A program made the position numbers and the translations under genes. The notes beneath the pieces were generated by a model. That model was not told where the DNA came from and did no database searches. It saw only the letters and a program-made list of their open reading frames with translations. Shown here piece after piece: positions 63,605 to 64,000 of a stretch of DNA of 64,000 bases (the stretch's first letter is position 1; every line of letters starts with the position of its first letter). Origin of the DNA: Gadus chalcogrammus. Lineage: Eukaryota > Chordata > Actinopteri > Gadiformes > Gadidae. The stretch covers positions 19,885,817 through 19,949,816 of the forward strand of contig NC_079426.1 of the NCBI RefSeq assembly GCF_026213295.1, read 5' to 3'.

Positions 63605-64000
63605 CTTTCCAGCCTCGCCCGGCTTACAAGCCCCGCCCGCCTCCATCGCAGGCTGCGGCGAGCGGCCAGCAAGGGCCCCGGGCAGCGGGCTCATGGGGCA
63701 ATGTCCCGCCCCACAAGCGCCGGCGAAGGCTTTGATGGGGCGAGGAAGAAGCGTGTGACGGCGAGAAAACAACGGCTCTTTTAAGAGCCACCCACCTCTT
63801 TACTAAAGACAGCTGTTTTCTTACAATTTTTTTTCTTACCGCTTTTTAAAAGTCAACCTCGCCCGACTTACCAGCCCCGCCCGCCTCCATCGCAGGCCGC
63901 GGCGAGCGGCCAGCAAAGGCCTCGGGCAGCGGGCTCATGGGGCAATGCCCCGCCCCACAAGCGCCGTCAAAGGCAATTACGGGGTGAGGGAGAAGCGTGT
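63605..64000 (+). repeat. Direct duplication of gag 3' segment around a 96-bp spacer
   Basis: About 150 bp (63609-63759, CCTCGCCCGGCTTACAAGCC through GGGGCAATGTCCCGCCCCAC to GAAGCGTGT) recur at 63857-64000, ending at the window edge. The copies differ at roughly one base in ten. The spacer 63760-63856 is unrelated to gag and contains a histone 3'-end signal. Confidence 0.85.
63774..63815 (+). promoter_or_regulatory. Histone mRNA 3'-end stem-loop and downstream element
   Basis: GGCTCTTTTAAGAGCC (63774-63789) followed by ACCCA is the canonical replication-dependent histone mRNA stem-loop: 6-bp stem, TTTA-type 4-nt loop and ACCCA 3' flank bound by SLBP. About 10-15 nt downstream, CTAAAGACAGCTGTTTTC resembles the purine-rich histone downstream element that pairs with U7 snRNA. 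No histone coding sequence precedes it; the upstream sequence is DIRS gag. Because the downstream element is present, the source was genomic DNA and not a processed histone mRNA. Confidence 0.85.

Larger units (their letters stand above)
62110..64000 (+). mobile_element. DIRS-type retrotransposon, 5' part (runs off window)
   Basis: The leader contains GGCTTCGCCTTTTAAGGC and GGTTTTCCCTAGGCGCGAG, typical of fish DIRS termini, followed by a gag-like frame. DIRS elements use a tyrosine recombinase; that and the reverse transcriptase would lie to the right of the window. GC content rises sharply relative to the preceding 60 kb, in keeping with a different, more recent element. Confidence 0.75.

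Noticed and set aside
62480..63772. Long minus-strand frames opposite the DIRS gag
   Set aside because: High GC content lowers stop frequency; the sequences lack family motifs and mirror the gag frame.
63774..63815. A histone gene
   Set aside because: No histone fold sequence lies upstream; the flanks on both sides are DIRS gag copies.

Overview
The window looks like nuclear DNA of a teleost fish. It holds CR1/L2-type LINEs with an SGNH-esterase ORF1, a DIRS-type gag, and many cut-and-paste DNA transposon families: ISL2EU, hAT, PIF/Harbinger, piggyBac, pogo, KDZ/Zisupton-like and a THAP-domain, Kolobok-like family. Long dinucleotide runs, GT-AG introns and an animal histone 3'-end signal fit the same picture. 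I see no convincing single-copy host gene. Essentially every coding stretch I can name belongs to a mobile element, and many are nested in one another. All family assignments come from reading motifs by eye; no search was run.

Layout. 0.7-9.0 kb: a two-gene ISL2EU-like element, with a DDE transposase on + and a SWIM plus YqaJ-nuclease gene on -, tail to tail. An L2 LINE sits in the intron of the second gene. 11.0-13.9 kb: a decayed TTF-zinc-finger hAT transposase on -, with three tandem acidic mini-exons in front of it. 14.0-22.1 kb: non-autonomous elements (a TTAA element, a hAT with a perfect 8-bp target duplication, a fold-back element, Harbinger pieces) and a broken DUF4806-like gene. 22.8-26.9 kb: a 39-bp minisatellite and a 5'-truncated LINE whose reading frame is split by a TTAA element that itself carries a pogo fragment.

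27.4-39.1 kb: a large KDZ-like locus on -, made of a multi-exon transposase (34.6-39.1 kb) and a downstream multi-exon protein with Ulp1-protease and PHD-finger motifs (27.4-33.1 kb). 39.3-56.1 kb: a THAP-domain transposase gene on + with at least 12 recognisable exons. It is interrupted by a hAT-like element, a BED-finger hAT, a 532-bp insertion inside an exon, and a second L2 LINE. 56.3-57.1 kb: a convergent gene on - coding an RG-rich stretch plus a domain like the zinc-binding C-terminal domain of P2X7. 57.2-59.1 kb: an inverted-repeat element. 59.4-61.9 kb: a Harbinger fragment and a piggyBac pseudogene with three insertions. 62.1-64.0 kb: a DIRS gag region with a partial duplication and a histone mRNA 3'-end signal between the copies.

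Recurring themes: (i) transposase plus accessory gene arranged tail to tail, seen twice; (ii) tandem amplification of short, frame-neutral exons in front of transposase cores, seen at three loci; (iii) insertions whose conceptual removal restores an exon or reading frame, which dates the nesting order. Most genes carry a stop or frameshift. The locus is best read as an archive of recently active elements, although the KDZ locus shows no certain break in its core exons.
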